A DNA stretch of 64,000 nt from UBA4781 sp963556045 (lineage in GTDB: Bacteria; Chloroflexota; Anaerolineae; Anaerolineales; Anaerolineaceae): the NCBI GenBank assembly GCA_963556045.3, contig CAUVYA020000002.1, positions 1,798,001-1,862,000 on the forward strand. Reading direction: 5' to 3'. This document shows positions 16,424 through 25,337 of this stretch, piece after piece (position 1 is the first letter of the stretch; each line of letters starts with the position of its first letter). Below the pieces are notes generated by a model. That model was not told the origin of the DNA. It worked only from the letters and a program-made list of their open reading frames with translations, and ran no database searches. The translations under genes and the position numbers were made by a program.

Positions 16424-17140
16424 CTACGGGAAATTTTTATTGTAAAAAAGATTGTAGGTAATATACACTTCATCCAGATTGTAGAATTTAATGGCTATTT
16501 TCTCCTTCCATTGCAGCTCGGTTGGGATTGCAAAAGTGGCTTCAAACGAGCCGCCGTCTCCAGAGTTGAGCCCTGCCACATAGTACCAGGTTTTTGCAGT
16601 GGATACGCCATCTTTCATATATACCCCAAACATGTCATTCGCGGGGAAATATTTGGTTTCGACTTTTACTGATTCTCCCTTTACAACTGCCAGGATGTTG
16701 AATGTCGGAAAATCATTGGGAATATAAGCCGATGATGTAGTTGTGGTTGTAGTAGTGGTAGTGGTAGTGGTTGAAGACGAGGAAGCGGTGGAATTGTAGA
16801 ACCAGTTATAACTGTAGTATGGAGAATCCTGGCTTTCCAATCTGATGGAGATGACTTCTTCACCCTTCAATTCCTCGGGGATATAGAATTTAGCTTTGAA
16901 AGATCCCCCATCGCCCGTATAAAGTTTGGTTACCAGAGTTCCGTTGAGCCCCATGGTTCCACGGAGCCCCATGTAAACATAATACAACTCATTTTTGGGG
17001 AATAGATTGGTGCTGATTGTGACCGATTCATCTTCTACCACGCTAACAATACCGATCGTGGGGTATGTGGCGGCTTGGGTGGGAGTGACTACTAAGAGCA
17101 GCAGTAAAAATGTGATGAGTAAAGCAATTTTCTTTTTCAT
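16424..17140 (-). CDS. secreted protein with two repeated domains joined by a Thr-rich linker
   Basis: A 238-residue exported protein. The ATG at 17140 is preferred because GGAGGAG stands two to eight bases upstream; residues 1-24 form a Sec signal peptide ending near TQAA. Two copies of a domain of about 85 residues follow (about 26-110 and 138-235), each with the order PTI-V, EDESV/KGESV, a strand, FPKNE/FPAND, VYM, GDGGSF, A-F-IP-EL, then a YNWFYN/YNLFYN end. Between them is a low-complexity Ser/Thr stretch of about 20 residues. This is typical of beta-sandwich surface modules; repeat and linker suggest a cell-envelope spacer. Function unknown. Followed by a shared terminator. Confidence 0.75.
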   Translation of the reverse strand: MKKKIALLITFLLLLLVVTPTQAATYPTIGIVSVVEDESVTISTNLFPKNELYYVYMGLRGTMGLNGTLVTKLYTGDGGSFKAKFYIPEELKGEEVISIRLESQDSPYYSYNWFYNSTASSSSTTTTTTTTTTTTSSAYIPNDFPTFNILAVVKGESVKVETKYFPANDMFGVYMKDGVSTAKTWYYVAGLNSGDGGSFEATFAIPTELQWKEKIAIKFYNLDEVYITYNLFYNKNFP

Positions 17141-17166
17141 GATCTCCTCCGTGATCAAACCTTCGA

Positions 17167-17186
17167 AAGGTTAACTATTTAACCTT
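17167..17186 (-). promoter_or_regulatory. inverted repeat in the 5' leader of the duplicated secreted protein
   Basis: Perfect eight-base inverted repeat AAGGTTAA / TTAACCTT with a four-base loop, ending 26 bases before the start codon at 17140 on the minus strand. It lacks a T run in that direction, so it is more likely an operator or mRNA hairpin than a terminator. Confidence 0.4.
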
Positions 17187-17301
17187 TTTCTTTATATTTA
17201 TAATGATAAGACAATAGGGAAAAATCAGCTTACCCCTATTTCACCTTTCATTATAGCGAATTTTTTGCGGATAGCAACATCACTATTATACTGTGCAACA
17301 A

Positions 17302-18417
17302 CTATGCCAAATTGAAGTTTAATCCTTCTTTTGCATAATCCTTCAATTCTGTGATGCTCAAGTCTTTGATTCCCAATTTTTCTACGGTGCGACCGGTTCG
17401 ATAATAATCGGTCTTGTGTATTACGCATGCCAGGCGAATGATGCTATCCATAGCGCGTACTGATATACCGTATTGTTTTCCCAATGAAGCGATCGGAACC
17501 AGGCTCATAGGTACATCTTCGAAGATGTATCTGTGCAACAGTGTTGAGGGGGCTTTGATACCGTAATAACCGGTTTGGTTGTGAATGGCTTCATGCAAGT
17601 CTCTACCCTGAACATTGTAAGCCAGTTCCAACCACTCCAGGGCTGTGCGCGCACGGATACCCATTGCAGAAGCGACGGTTACACGCTCTCTGTCCAGTGC
17701 TTCAAGTACGAGAGCAACGGATGGAGTGACGCCATCAATGTAAAATTCGAAATCTCCGTGAGTGGATTCGATGCGACCCGCGTTTAGGATCGTTAAAGCA
17801 GGATGAAAGATAGCGCCCATATTATTCAATCCGGTATGCAGCACATCATGCCCTTCAATGAATTGAGGGTATACATCTTCTATGGCTTTAAGAACCAGGT
17901 CGGTCTTGTTTGCCGGTAAGGCAGCAATGGGGACCGCTTCTTTAATACGAAAAATTCGCGCCTGCGCGGGTCCATCTGATCGGCTGGCGTAAATGAAGGT
18001 CTCCGCTTCTGAGACGATCACGTCTGCCGTACATCCCTGTCTTTTCATGGTTGTATCGAATTCGATAGCGCCGAATGTACGTCCGGGATTGAGCAAAATG
18101 ATCTGTCCATCCTTAAGATGTGACGAAACAATGGTGGCTACATCAGCGTGACCAGATGAGGGCACGACCACCATGATCACTTCTGCATTTTCCAGCGCTT
18201 CTGAAATATCTGAAGTGGCTTTGATGATCTTTCCAAAACCCTGTGGTCCACCCGGATAGCTTTCAAGGTCAATACCTTTCCGTTTGGCGATCACCTCAAT
18301 ATGACTGAAGGTGCGATTGAAAAGGGTCACGTTTTTCCCCATGAGCGCAAGGTGTGCAGCCATGGCTTTACCGCCGTTTCCGGCGCCGATAACGGTGTAA
18401 TTGGTAGGGTAGGTCAT
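17302..18417 (-). CDS. NAD(P)-dependent opine/octopine dehydrogenase family enzyme
   Basis: A 371-residue two-domain oxidoreductase. GGAGGAAG lies before the ATG. The N-terminal Rossmann fold starts with VIGAGNGGKAMAAHLA (9-24), followed by FNRT in the place of NAD/NADP ribose contacts and by MVVVPSSGHADVA. The C-terminal all-helical domain (about 185-371) contains NNMGAIFHPALTILNAG with the histidine expected in the opine dehydrogenase active site, and DRERVTVASAMGI. Members join a 2-oxo acid and an amino acid reductively or run the reverse reaction. It follows the B12-binding protein gene by 18 bases in the same unit, implying linked amino acid chemistry. Substrates unknown. Confidence 0.85.
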   Translation of the reverse strand: MTYPTNYTVIGAGNGGKAMAAHLALMGKNVTLFNRTFSHIEVIAKRKGIDLESYPGGPQGFGKIIKATSDISEALENAEVIMVVVPSSGHADVATIVSSHLKDGQIILLNPGRTFGAIEFDTTMKRQGCTADVIVSEAETFIYASRSDGPAQARIFRIKEAVPIAALPANKTDLVLKAIEDVYPQFIEGHDVLHTGLNNMGAIFHPALTILNAGRIESTHGDFEFYIDGVTPSVALVLEALDRERVTVASAMGIRARTALEWLELAYNVQGRDLHEAIHNQTGYYGIKAPSTLLHRYIFEDVPMSLVPIASLGKQYGISVRAMDSIIRLACVIHKTDYYRTGRTVEKLGIKDLSITELKDYAKEGLNFNLA

Positions 18418-18435
18418 AGGTTTACTTCCTCCTGT

Positions 18436-20061
18436 TTATAAAAATTGAGCAAGCCGCTCTTCTTCCGGAAGAGGATTGCCGTTGTTACGGATTGTTTCAC
18501 AGGCTCCGTTTAAAATGGATGTCTGAATTTCTCCTCTGGCAAAGGGATTGTTCTGCAAATGAGGTGCATCAAGAATTCCTTTTTTGACTGCCAGCGAAAG
18601 ATTCTCAGGATCGATTAAAGGATCATTGGAGGTAGATGTACCGAGCATTTGTATTGCCTGTAATGTGATGTGAGCCTGGTCAAGCAGGTAGTCTTTTCGC
18701 TTCTGAATCACGGGATCCTGCAGCATATCCGGTTGCCCATGCAGGGCGTTCGTGATAGCTCGTTGTGCCATCAAACTGGCTTCTATTACATCACTGGCAC
18801 TGGCGGCATGATGAGCTTCGGTGTGCCCGACTATATGGATGATATGCGGTTTTAGTGCCATCTGTAAATAAACACTGGCTGATAAGTGGGCACGTGCGGC
18901 ATTGTCTTCCAGGGGGTAACTCAGTAAACCGGTACGGGTTTGCCGCCAGATGTGAAAATCTTGATTCTCCAAAGGTGCGCAAATCTCCAGGCACGCCTGC
19001 ATCTTTGCCAGGTCCATTGTATCCGAAGTCCCCGGGGGGCTGTTGAACATCATCTGGGCTATGTAATCATGAGCGCCAAAGGCACGCGCGTTATAAGCAG
19101 ATAGATATGCGGCAACCACAAAGATGACATCAGGTGCGTCACGCATTCCCCAGTGATGCGGTTCGTTCAACTCTACCGGTATATCGTGTGTACCATACCA
19201 GTGAATGAGGTTTTGATGTTCTTTGATGCTGTCCTCCAAATTGAACGGACCTCGACCATCCATCTGATTGAACCAGAACAATGGAACCGCTGCCCAGCAT
19301 ATATGGATGATCTCTTGATACATCTGAGCCAGACGAATAAAATCGTTTGTTCCCGAATAGGTTCTCATGAGTGGGAAATTCCCGCGGCGAGAGGCACAGT
19401 ATAGCTTTTGGTAATCATCTATACTGCGAACAGGAACGCCCCCGGCACCGGTGCTGCGCGGATTTTGTTTTTCCGGATGAAAGAAATTTTCCTGGGCATC
19501 CTGGTCAATTCCCAGCGAGATGACGTCTAAAGCTTTCGCCTCGGCAATGCTTTTAATACCGTCAATAGTATCTCGCATATTGGGTTGACCGAAATGATGG
19601 CGCAGTAAAGGGAACGGTTGTTTCCAGTGGATCCTCTCAATGGTGGTCTGGGGATATACGGGATTCCCAAGTTCGGTGAGTTCTTCACCTCGTAAAAATG
19701 TCATGATCTCTTCCTGTGATTGTGTTCCATCAAACACAGCATGAAAGAAACCCAGTGACTTTGCTCTTTCTGCAACGGGAGGGGTGCCCCCGAAAGCGAA
19801 TTGGACGCCCCTAGCATGAAGGTCATCGGCTGTTTCTGCAAATTCTGCCAGCAGACGCTCGCCGGTCTCGGGTGTGAGTCGATAGGAAACCGCGATCAGA
19901 TCGGCCTGCAATTCTTTTGCAACTTTGATGAATTTATCTGTGGGCACAGCGGGACCTAAGAATACCGTTCTCCACCCGAGCTGTTCTGCTAATTGCAAAA
20001 AATTATAAACCCCTGCAACGTGCACACATTCACCTATCGCGCCTGCTACTACTGTTTTCAT
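18436..20061 (-). CDS. cobalamin-binding protein with GlmE-like C-terminal region
   Basis: A 541-residue protein; I chose the ATG at 20061 (AGGAAAA upstream) because it begins exactly at a B12-binding domain, while the longer ORF from 20121 adds 20 unsupported residues. The N-terminal domain (1-125) has ECVHVAG (11-17) with His14 in the place of the cobalt lower ligand, SYRL (59-62) for SxL, and FGGTPP (90-95). The remainder (about 150-520) resembles the glutamate mutase E-subunit TIM barrel in the order of blocks such as MDGRGPFNLEDSIKEH and HDIPVELNEPHHWG; this similarity is by eye. It may be a B12-dependent carbon-skeleton mutase in one chain. Transcribed before the opine-type dehydrogenase. 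Confidence 0.65.
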   Translation of the reverse strand: MKTVVAGAIGECVHVAGVYNFLQLAEQLGWRTVFLGPAVPTDKFIKVAKELQADLIAVSYRLTPETGERLLAEFAETADDLHARGVQFAFGGTPPVAERAKSLGFFHAVFDGTQSQEEIMTFLRGEELTELGNPVYPQTTIERIHWKQPFPLLRHHFGQPNMRDTIDGIKSIAEAKALDVISLGIDQDAQENFFHPEKQNPRSTGAGGVPVRSIDDYQKLYCASRRGNFPLMRTYSGTNDFIRLAQMYQEIIHICWAAVPLFWFNQMDGRGPFNLEDSIKEHQNLIHWYGTHDIPVELNEPHHWGMRDAPDVIFVVAAYLSAYNARAFGAHDYIAQMMFNSPPGTSDTMDLAKMQACLEICAPLENQDFHIWRQTRTGLLSYPLEDNAARAHLSASVYLQMALKPHIIHIVGHTEAHHAASASDVIEASLMAQRAITNALHGQPDMLQDPVIQKRKDYLLDQAHITLQAIQMLGTSTSNDPLIDPENLSLAVKKGILDAPHLQNNPFARGEIQTSILNGACETIRNNGNPLPEEERLAQFL

Positions 20062-20199
20062 AATTTTTCCTGAAGCTTTATTTTGGGGTGCATGAGTGGT
20101 ACATTCAATTATAAAATACATCTATTAATAAAATATTTAATTATTGAATGGATGGATTGTAAAGCTATTGTAATTGATTATTAAGTATCGAGGTGGAAT

Positions 20200-20952
20200 A
20201 TGACTCCAATAAAAATTTTGCTGGCTGGGGAATCGTGGGTTTCCAATTCAACACATTATAAAGGCTGGGATTATTTTTCCAGCACGGTTTATGAAACGGG
20301 GGAAGAATATATTCGTAAGGCATTGGTAAATGCTGGATTCGCGTTTACTCATTTACCGGCGCATTTGGCTGCTGCCCAGTTTCCACTTTCAATGGAAGAC
20401 ATGAAGAAGTATGATGTTGTCATTTTGAGTGATCTGGGTGCGAACACTCTGCTGCTTCATCCGGATACATGGCTGCATGGCAAATCGGTCCCAAACCGAT
20501 TGCGATTGATTGATGAATGGGTTAGGGATGGAGGAGCTTTGATTATGTGCGGAGGATATTATTCATTCGCAGGCATTTACGGAGGTGCGAAGTATTATCG
20601 TTCTCCACTGGAAAAGACATTACCGGTGCACATTCATACTTTTGATGACCGTGTCGAAGCCCCCGAAGGGTTAAACGCACAGATTATTCTTCCATCACAT
20701 TCGATTGTGAAAGGGATGGAAGGGAACTGGCCGCCATTGCTTGGTTTGAATGAACTGGAGATGAAGGAAGGGGCTGATCTGATAGCATGTGCTGGGGAAT
20801 ATCCCCTTTTAGCGGCATGGAATTATGGAAAGGGGCGCAGTATGGTATGGGCATCAGATATTGGACCACATTGGTGCACAAAGGAGTTCGCGGAGTGGCA
20901 GGGATATACCACCCTGTGGACGAATGCAATCAACTGGCTTGTTCATATGTAA
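20200..20952 (+). CDS. glutamine-amidotransferase-like protein (DUF1355/ThuA-like)
   Basis: A 250-residue soluble protein with GAGGTGG before the ATG. It begins with KILLAGESWVSNSTHYKG, then DVVILSDLGANTLLL and GGALIMCGGYYSFAGIYGG, where Cys in the MCGGY turn sits where class I glutamine amidotransferase-like folds hold their nucleophile. The end includes WNYGKGRSMVWASDIGPHWC. This layout matches the cytoplasmic GATase1-like DUF1355 group, often found with sugar or amide catabolism; activity is not established. It is transcribed divergently from the B12-binding/opine dehydrogenase unit across a 138-base gap, so joint regulation is plausible. It converges on the arsenate reductase gene. Confidence 0.75.
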   Translation: MTPIKILLAGESWVSNSTHYKGWDYFSSTVYETGEEYIRKALVNAGFAFTHLPAHLAAAQFPLSMEDMKKYDVVILSDLGANTLLLHPDTWLHGKSVPNRLRLIDEWVRDGGALIMCGGYYSFAGIYGGAKYYRSPLEKTLPVHIHTFDDRVEAPEGLNAQIILPSHSIVKGMEGNWPPLLGLNELEMKEGADLIACAGEYPLLAAWNYGKGRSMVWASDIGPHWCTKEFAEWQGYTTLWTNAINWLVHM

Positions 20953-20969
20953 TTTTTATTTTCTGATCA

Positions 20970-21452
20970 CTATTCCAGGACAGCTGGTTCTTCTTGTGTA
21001 CTAAGATTTGTTTCTTCATCAAGTGTCAACAGCCATGTCTTGATCTTTGCATCTATCTGGTCTCTGATTACCCGAAACCTCTCCATTTTTGACTGTGTAT
21101 CTCCCTCAAATGATGCGGGGTCGTCAAATGGCCAATGCAATCGAACCCCTGATCCCGGAAATATTGGGCAGCGTTCTTCTGCGGTGCTGCAAACTGTAAT
21201 GATGAAGTCAAAGATAGGACTGCTAAGATATTTTGTAAGCGGTTTGGAGAATAGTCTGCTTGTGTCAATCCCCACCTCCTGTAAAACTCTGATCGTATAA
21301 GGATGGATGGTAGAAGGTTCTAAACCAGCGCTGTAGACAAGAAAACGATTGGGGGCTTGTTTTCTTAAAAGTGCTTCAGCCATTTGACTGCGGCATGAAT
21401 TTCCTACACATAAAAAGAGGACTCTTTTTTTATCATACATAGAATTTTTCAT
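20970..21452 (-). CDS. arsC: thioredoxin-coupled arsenate reductase (LMW-PTP fold)
   Basis: A 160-residue protein of the low-molecular-weight phosphatase fold. The P-loop is CVGNSCRS (Cys15 to Arg21), and a second redox pair lies in VCSTAEERCP, Cys88 and Cys95, spaced by six residues exactly as in the thioredoxin-linked ArsC of plasmid pI258 (Cys10/82/89). This triad supports arsenate reduction rather than phosphotyrosine phosphatase. DDPA near residue 110 supplies the general-acid aspartate. The start at 21452 is uncertain; an ATG at 21440 is also possible and neither has a good ribosome-binding site. No arsR, arsB or acr3 gene is adjacent, so it stands alone. Confidence 0.8.
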   Translation of the reverse strand: MKNSMYDKKRVLFLCVGNSCRSQMAEALLRKQAPNRFLVYSAGLEPSTIHPYTIRVLQEVGIDTSRLFSKPLTKYLSSPIFDFIITVCSTAEERCPIFPGSGVRLHWPFDDPASFEGDTQSKMERFRVIRDQIDAKIKTWLLTLDEETNLSTQEEPAVLE

Positions 21453-21759
21453 AACAAAATGATATCTGATAACGATTAAGAGAAGATGTATTTGATGTTA
21501 AGGTTTTATAAAATTGATTTCCCCGTAAGAATTATTCCCCCGAGAACCTTTTTAAAGGAGTCTACCTGGTATTTATTCTTTCCCTTTCGATATTGAAAAG
21601 ACCTTGTACCGCTTTACTGGATAGCTACCCCATCAGCGTTTCTGATTTTATGATCATAACCTTACAAAATTAAAAAGAGTGCAGTTCAAAAAATGTAACT
21701 GCACTCTGTATTGGTAGGCACGTTTTCGTGAGTCATCGAAGGTCTGATGAAAAGCTTTG
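21453..21759. other. intergenic region
   Basis: A 307-base gap upstream of arsC and downstream of the liv operon (both minus strand). It holds the liv terminator at 21676-21707; the rest is AT-rich and shows no ORF, RNA gene or clear promoter that I can support. Confidence 0.6.
21676..21707 (-). terminator. terminator of the liv operon
   Basis: Perfect 11-base stem AGAGTGCAGTT / AACTGCACTCT with a ten-base loop; on the minus strand it runs directly into TTTTTAATTTT. It lies about 50 bases after livF. Confidence 0.85.
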
Positions 21760-22473
21760 TTATACAACCCCTAAGTAGGTTTTTTTAACGAGTTCATTAT
21801 TTTGTAGATCTTCCGTTTTACCGCTTAGATTTACTTCTCCGGTTTGTAATACATAACCACGCTGCGCAATTGCCAGAGCCAATTTAGTGTTCTGCTCCAC
21901 TAATAAAACAGTGGTTCCCTGGGCATTAATTTCCCGAACATTTTCAAAAATATTTTCAAGTAGAAGCGGAGCTAATCCCATGGAGGGTTCATCCAGCAAT
22001 AATAATTTTGGCTTTGCCATCAAAGCTCGTGCTATAGCCAACATCTGTTGTTCGCCTCCGGATAACGTTCCGGCTGACTGCTTAGAGCGTTCTTTTAATC
22101 GCGGGAAAAGAGTGAATACGTTTTCGATATCTTCCTGAATGTTGTTGGTGTCTTTTCGTGAATAAGCACCCATTTCAAGGTTTTCGATCGTGGAGAGTTT
22201 TGAAAAGACATGACGACCTTCTGGTACCATGGCAATGCCTTCTCCAACGATCTGGTGCGGTTCCATACAGGTGATATCTTTTCCATTAAAAAAAATCGAT
22301 CCTTCAGCTGGATGCAACAAACCGGTGATGGATTTAAGAGTGGTCGTTTTACCAGCTCCATTCGAGCCGATCAAACAGACAATTTCGCCTTCATTAACCT
22401 CAAAGGTAATACCTTTCAAAGCACAGATATTCCCGTAATAGGTCTTGATATTATTAACTTCAAGTAGTGCCAT
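21760..22473 (-). CDS. livF: branched-chain amino acid ABC transporter ATP-binding protein LivF
   Basis: A 237-residue ABC ATPase. Walker A is GSNGAGKTT near residues 37-45, the ABC signature is TLSGGEQQ, Walker B is LLLLDEPSMGLAP, and the switch histidine position is occupied in the VLLVEQN segment (Gln-Asn, as usual for LivF). The SMGLAP and VEQN variants are diagnostic of LivF rather than LivG. It powers uptake together with LivG on the cytoplasmic face of the LivHM channel. It is the last gene of a five-gene operon and is followed by a strong terminator. Confidence 0.93.
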   Translation of the reverse strand: MALLEVNNIKTYYGNICALKGITFEVNEGEIVCLIGSNGAGKTTTLKSITGLLHPAEGSIFFNGKDITCMEPHQIVGEGIAMVPEGRHVFSKLSTIENLEMGAYSRKDTNNIQEDIENVFTLFPRLKERSKQSAGTLSGGEQQMLAIARALMAKPKLLLLDEPSMGLAPLLLENIFENVREINAQGTTVLLVEQNTKLALAIAQRGYVLQTGEVNLSGKTEDLQNNELVKKTYLGVV

Positions 22474-22489
22474 AAGAGCTGCTCTTTCT

Positions 22490-23266
22490 TTATTGGTAAA
22501 TGGTGTTTTTCTTACCTAAATAGGCTTCGATTACGAGGGCATCATTTTGGATTTCTCCTGGTTTTCCCTCGGCGATTTTTGCTCCAAAATCCAGCACAAC
22601 GATCTTTTCGCTGATCTGCATAACCAGCTTAATGTCATGTTCGATAAGAATGATGGTGATACCCAATTCATCGCGCAGACGGCGGATCAGTTTGATCATC
22701 TCCTGTGTTTCAGACGGATTCATTCCGGCAGTTGGCTCATCCAGTAATAATACTCTGGGCTTGTTGGCTATTGCTCTGGCAATTTCCAGTCTACGCTGGG
22801 CGCCATAAGCCAGACTGCTGGCGATTTGATCGCCGCAACCCTGTAACCCAACAAAACACAGAATTTGTTTCGCCCTATCAACCGCCTCATGCTCTTCCTG
22901 ACGATAGCGTTTTAACGAGAATAGTGAATCTGCGAAGGTACTTTGAAGAATAGTGTGTTCTCCTGCCATGATATTCTCTAATGCTGTCAGGCTGGCGAAT
23001 AAACGGATATTCTGGTAGGTTCGCGAGATGCCTTTTTCAGCGATCTTGTGTGGGGGTAATCCGGTGATCTCTTGATCTAATAATTGGATAGTGCCAAATT
23101 CAGGTTTGTAATACCCGGTGATACAGTTGAAAAAAGTGGTCTTTCCAGCTCCGTTTGGCCCAATGATGCTGGAAATAGACGCTTCTTCAACAGTGATATC
23201 AAGATCATGTATGGCTTCCAAGCCACCAAATCGTTTTGTGATATTGGTAGAAGTGATGATGTTCAT
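22490..23266 (-). CDS. livG: branched-chain amino acid ABC transporter ATP-binding protein LivG
   Basis: A 258-residue ABC ATPase with Walker A GPNGAGKTTFFNC near 37-49, a Q-loop in SRTYQNIRLF typical of LivG, the signature region SLAYGAQRRLEIARA (a LivG-type variant of LSGGQ), Walker B VLLLDEPTAGMNP, and the switch-histidine motif LIEHD. It pairs with LivF. Its start overlaps the end of livM by four bases, and livF begins 16 bases later, so translation is coupled. Length is normal for the family. Confidence 0.93.
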   Translation of the reverse strand: MNIITSTNITKRFGGLEAIHDLDITVEEASISSIIGPNGAGKTTFFNCITGYYKPEFGTIQLLDQEITGLPPHKIAEKGISRTYQNIRLFASLTALENIMAGEHTILQSTFADSLFSLKRYRQEEHEAVDRAKQILCFVGLQGCGDQIASSLAYGAQRRLEIARAIANKPRVLLLDEPTAGMNPSETQEMIKLIRRLRDELGITIILIEHDIKLVMQISEKIVVLDFGAKIAEGKPGEIQNDALVIEAYLGKKNTIYQ

Positions 23267-24291
23267 GGGTGTACCTCTTCTTGCTTCTCGCTTAGATTCG
23301 ATTCCCTATTTTCCAATTTTGGTGGTTTGCGAGGCAGAAAACCCTGTGGACGAAGAATCATCATGATGATCAACAGCAAACCAAAGATGAGCATACGATA
23401 ATCCGAAAACCCTCGCAATATATCAGGTAATGCTATAAGCGCCATTGCACCAAGGATCACTCCGTATTGATTTCCCAACCCCCCAAGAATGATGAGGCAC
23501 AGGATGTTAATGGAAACATTCATATTGAAATTATCCGGGAAGATGGAGCCCTGCCAGGATGCAAAAATGGCACCACCCAGACCACCGATAAATGCGCCAA
23601 TAGCAAACGCCAGCAACTTGTATTTTGAAGTATTAATGCCAGACATTTGTGCAACATCCTCATCTTCACGCATAGCCAGCCATGCACGACCGGTGCGAGA
23701 TTTGATGAGTCGGTTCAATATGATCAATAAGACTATGATCACCACAAATATCAGGTAATAAAAATGAGTTCCCTTGTTAAATACGATCCCAAAAAGGGTT
23801 GGTTTGTCGAGTCCGATGATGCCTTGTGAACCATTGGTTATTTTTGTTAAATTCATCAGCAGCATTCTAACAATTTCTCCAAAACCCAGTGTCACAATTC
23901 CCAGGTAATCACCACGCAGTTTCAACACGGGTATGCTTACCAGTGCTCCAATCACAGCAGCAAGCGAACCTGCGATCAAGATCACGACCCAGAAAGGGAG
24001 ATGGATATTGAAGTGAGGAGAAGCGAGAAAAGCGTAGGTATAGGCACCGATGGCATAGAATGCAGCAAATCCCAGATCGAACATACCGGCAAAGCCAACA
24101 TGCACCAGCAATCCCATTCCCAGGATAATGTATAACCCCGCGTAACCTATGATGCGAACCCATAGATTCTTCTGTGGAAAATCTAGCAGGGGTAAAGAAA
24201 GAAGAATCGCTGATGCAAGCATGATAAAAATAGATTGCACGAACGGCTTGCCTAAAAAACAGCTTAAAGAATCTTTAATTTTATTCATCAT
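23263..24291 (-). CDS. livM: branched-chain amino acid ABC transporter permease LivM
   Basis: A 342-residue permease with about ten hydrophobic segments. The ATG at 24291 is preferred to an upstream in-frame ATG at 24330: CCAGGTG precedes it and it begins just after the livH stop. The family signature is visible in GYAGLYIILGMGLLVHVGFAG, LRGDYLGIVTLGFGEIVR, and GRAWLAMREDEDVAQMSGI (the EAA-like loop contacting the ATPases), followed by FAIGAFIGGLGGAIFAS. It forms the membrane channel with LivH. The C-terminus is charged and ends in a cytoplasmic tail overlapping livG. Confidence 0.9.
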   Translation of the reverse strand: MMNKIKDSLSCFLGKPFVQSIFIMLASAILLSLPLLDFPQKNLWVRIIGYAGLYIILGMGLLVHVGFAGMFDLGFAAFYAIGAYTYAFLASPHFNIHLPFWVVILIAGSLAAVIGALVSIPVLKLRGDYLGIVTLGFGEIVRMLLMNLTKITNGSQGIIGLDKPTLFGIVFNKGTHFYYLIFVVIIVLLIILNRLIKSRTGRAWLAMREDEDVAQMSGINTSKYKLLAFAIGAFIGGLGGAIFASWQGSIFPDNFNMNVSINILCLIILGGLGNQYGVILGAMALIALPDILRGFSDYRMLIFGLLLIIMMILRPQGFLPRKPPKLENRESNLSEKQEEVHP

Positions 24292-24301
24292 TGCACCTGG
24301 A

Positions 24302-25312
24302 CTAAAGTTTATTCTTTCCACCGCTGCCACCTAGAATTCCGGTTGGCTTAACGATCAACATGATGATCAGAATAGCAAAAGCCACCGTGTCTTTGTAGAC
24401 AGCCGGTAAAAATTGGATGCTGATCACTTCGGCAAGACCCAGGATATATCCCCCGAGCATAGCTCCAGGGATATTTCCAATTCCACCCACAACTGCTGAG
24501 GTGAACGCTTTGATGCCTGGTGTAAAGCCCATGGTGGGTTTGATCTGCAAATAAAAGATCCCGATCATTACCCCTGCGATTCCTGCTAAAGCAGATCCAA
24601 TAAAGAAGGTGCTCGAAATGATGCGATTGACATTAATTCCCATTAACGCGGCAGTGTCTTTATCCTCTGATACTGCACGCATGGCTTTTCCGAGCTTTGT
24701 GAAGCGAACCAGAAAAAACAGCAAAACCATGAAAACGATGGCGATTGCCATGATAAGGATGCGGCTGTAGGAAATGAAGATTTCGCCTAACCGAATTCCC
24801 TCTGATCCTAATAACCCCGGATAAGTTTTGACCATCGCTCCGCCGAAGGTTTTGGTCACATTCGTGATTGCATCTCCCCATGACTGCGGGAAAATGGTTT
24901 TACCTGCTATGCTGAACGTAGCGAGCATTTCTCCAAATTTAGGGATCAAACGCACTAATTCCTGAATAAAGATGGACGTGCCGATCGCACTGATCAAAGT
25001 CGCCAGCCTGCTTGCTTTTCGAAGCGGACGATATGCCAATTTCTCAACCGTGACACCCGTGATGGCTGCCCCCAACGCGCCTGCTAAAAATGTAAAAATA
25101 ATTGCTAATACCGGATGGCTTTGTGCAAAACCGTTATTTGATAATTGCGTGATAGTGAAATAACCAAAATACGCCCCCACCATGAAGATGTCTCCATGAG
25201 CAAAATTGATCATGGAAAGAACACCATAGACCATGGTGTAGCCGAGAGCGATCAAAGCGTAGAAACTCCCTACGGTTAGTCCATTGATTAATTGTTCAAT
25301 CAATTTTTGCAT
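24302..25312 (-). CDS. livH: branched-chain amino acid ABC transporter permease LivH
   Basis: A 336-residue permease with about eight to ten membrane segments. It starts QLINGLTVGSFYALIALGYTMVYGVLSMINFAHGD, the hallmark of LivH, and has GKAMRAVSEDKDTAALMGIN as the ATPase-contact loop and AFTSAVVGGIGNIPGAMLGG near the end. GGAGGAA precedes the ATG. A strong hairpin lies between livK and this gene, which should lower expression of the membrane and ATPase part relative to the binding protein. It ends 10 bases before the livM start. Confidence 0.92.
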   Translation of the reverse strand: MQKLIEQLINGLTVGSFYALIALGYTMVYGVLSMINFAHGDIFMVGAYFGYFTITQLSNNGFAQSHPVLAIIFTFLAGALGAAITGVTVEKLAYRPLRKASRLATLISAIGTSIFIQELVRLIPKFGEMLATFSIAGKTIFPQSWGDAITNVTKTFGGAMVKTYPGLLGSEGIRLGEIFISYSRILIMAIAIVFMVLLFFLVRFTKLGKAMRAVSEDKDTAALMGINVNRIISSTFFIGSALAGIAGVMIGIFYLQIKPTMGFTPGIKAFTSAVVGGIGNIPGAMLGGYILGLAEVISIQFLPAVYKDTVAFAILIIMLIVKPTGILGGSGGKNKL

Positions 25313-25337
25313 ACTGGTTCCTCCGAAGAAAGAGCAG

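Noticed and set aside
16735..16795. Short GTAGTG-type tandem repeat as a genuine DNA repeat element
   Set aside because: It simply encodes the Ser/Thr-rich linker of the secreted protein in frame.
20062..20199. Cobalamin riboswitch before the B12-binding protein
   Set aside because: The divergent gap is only about 138 bases and shows no B12-box-like conserved element.
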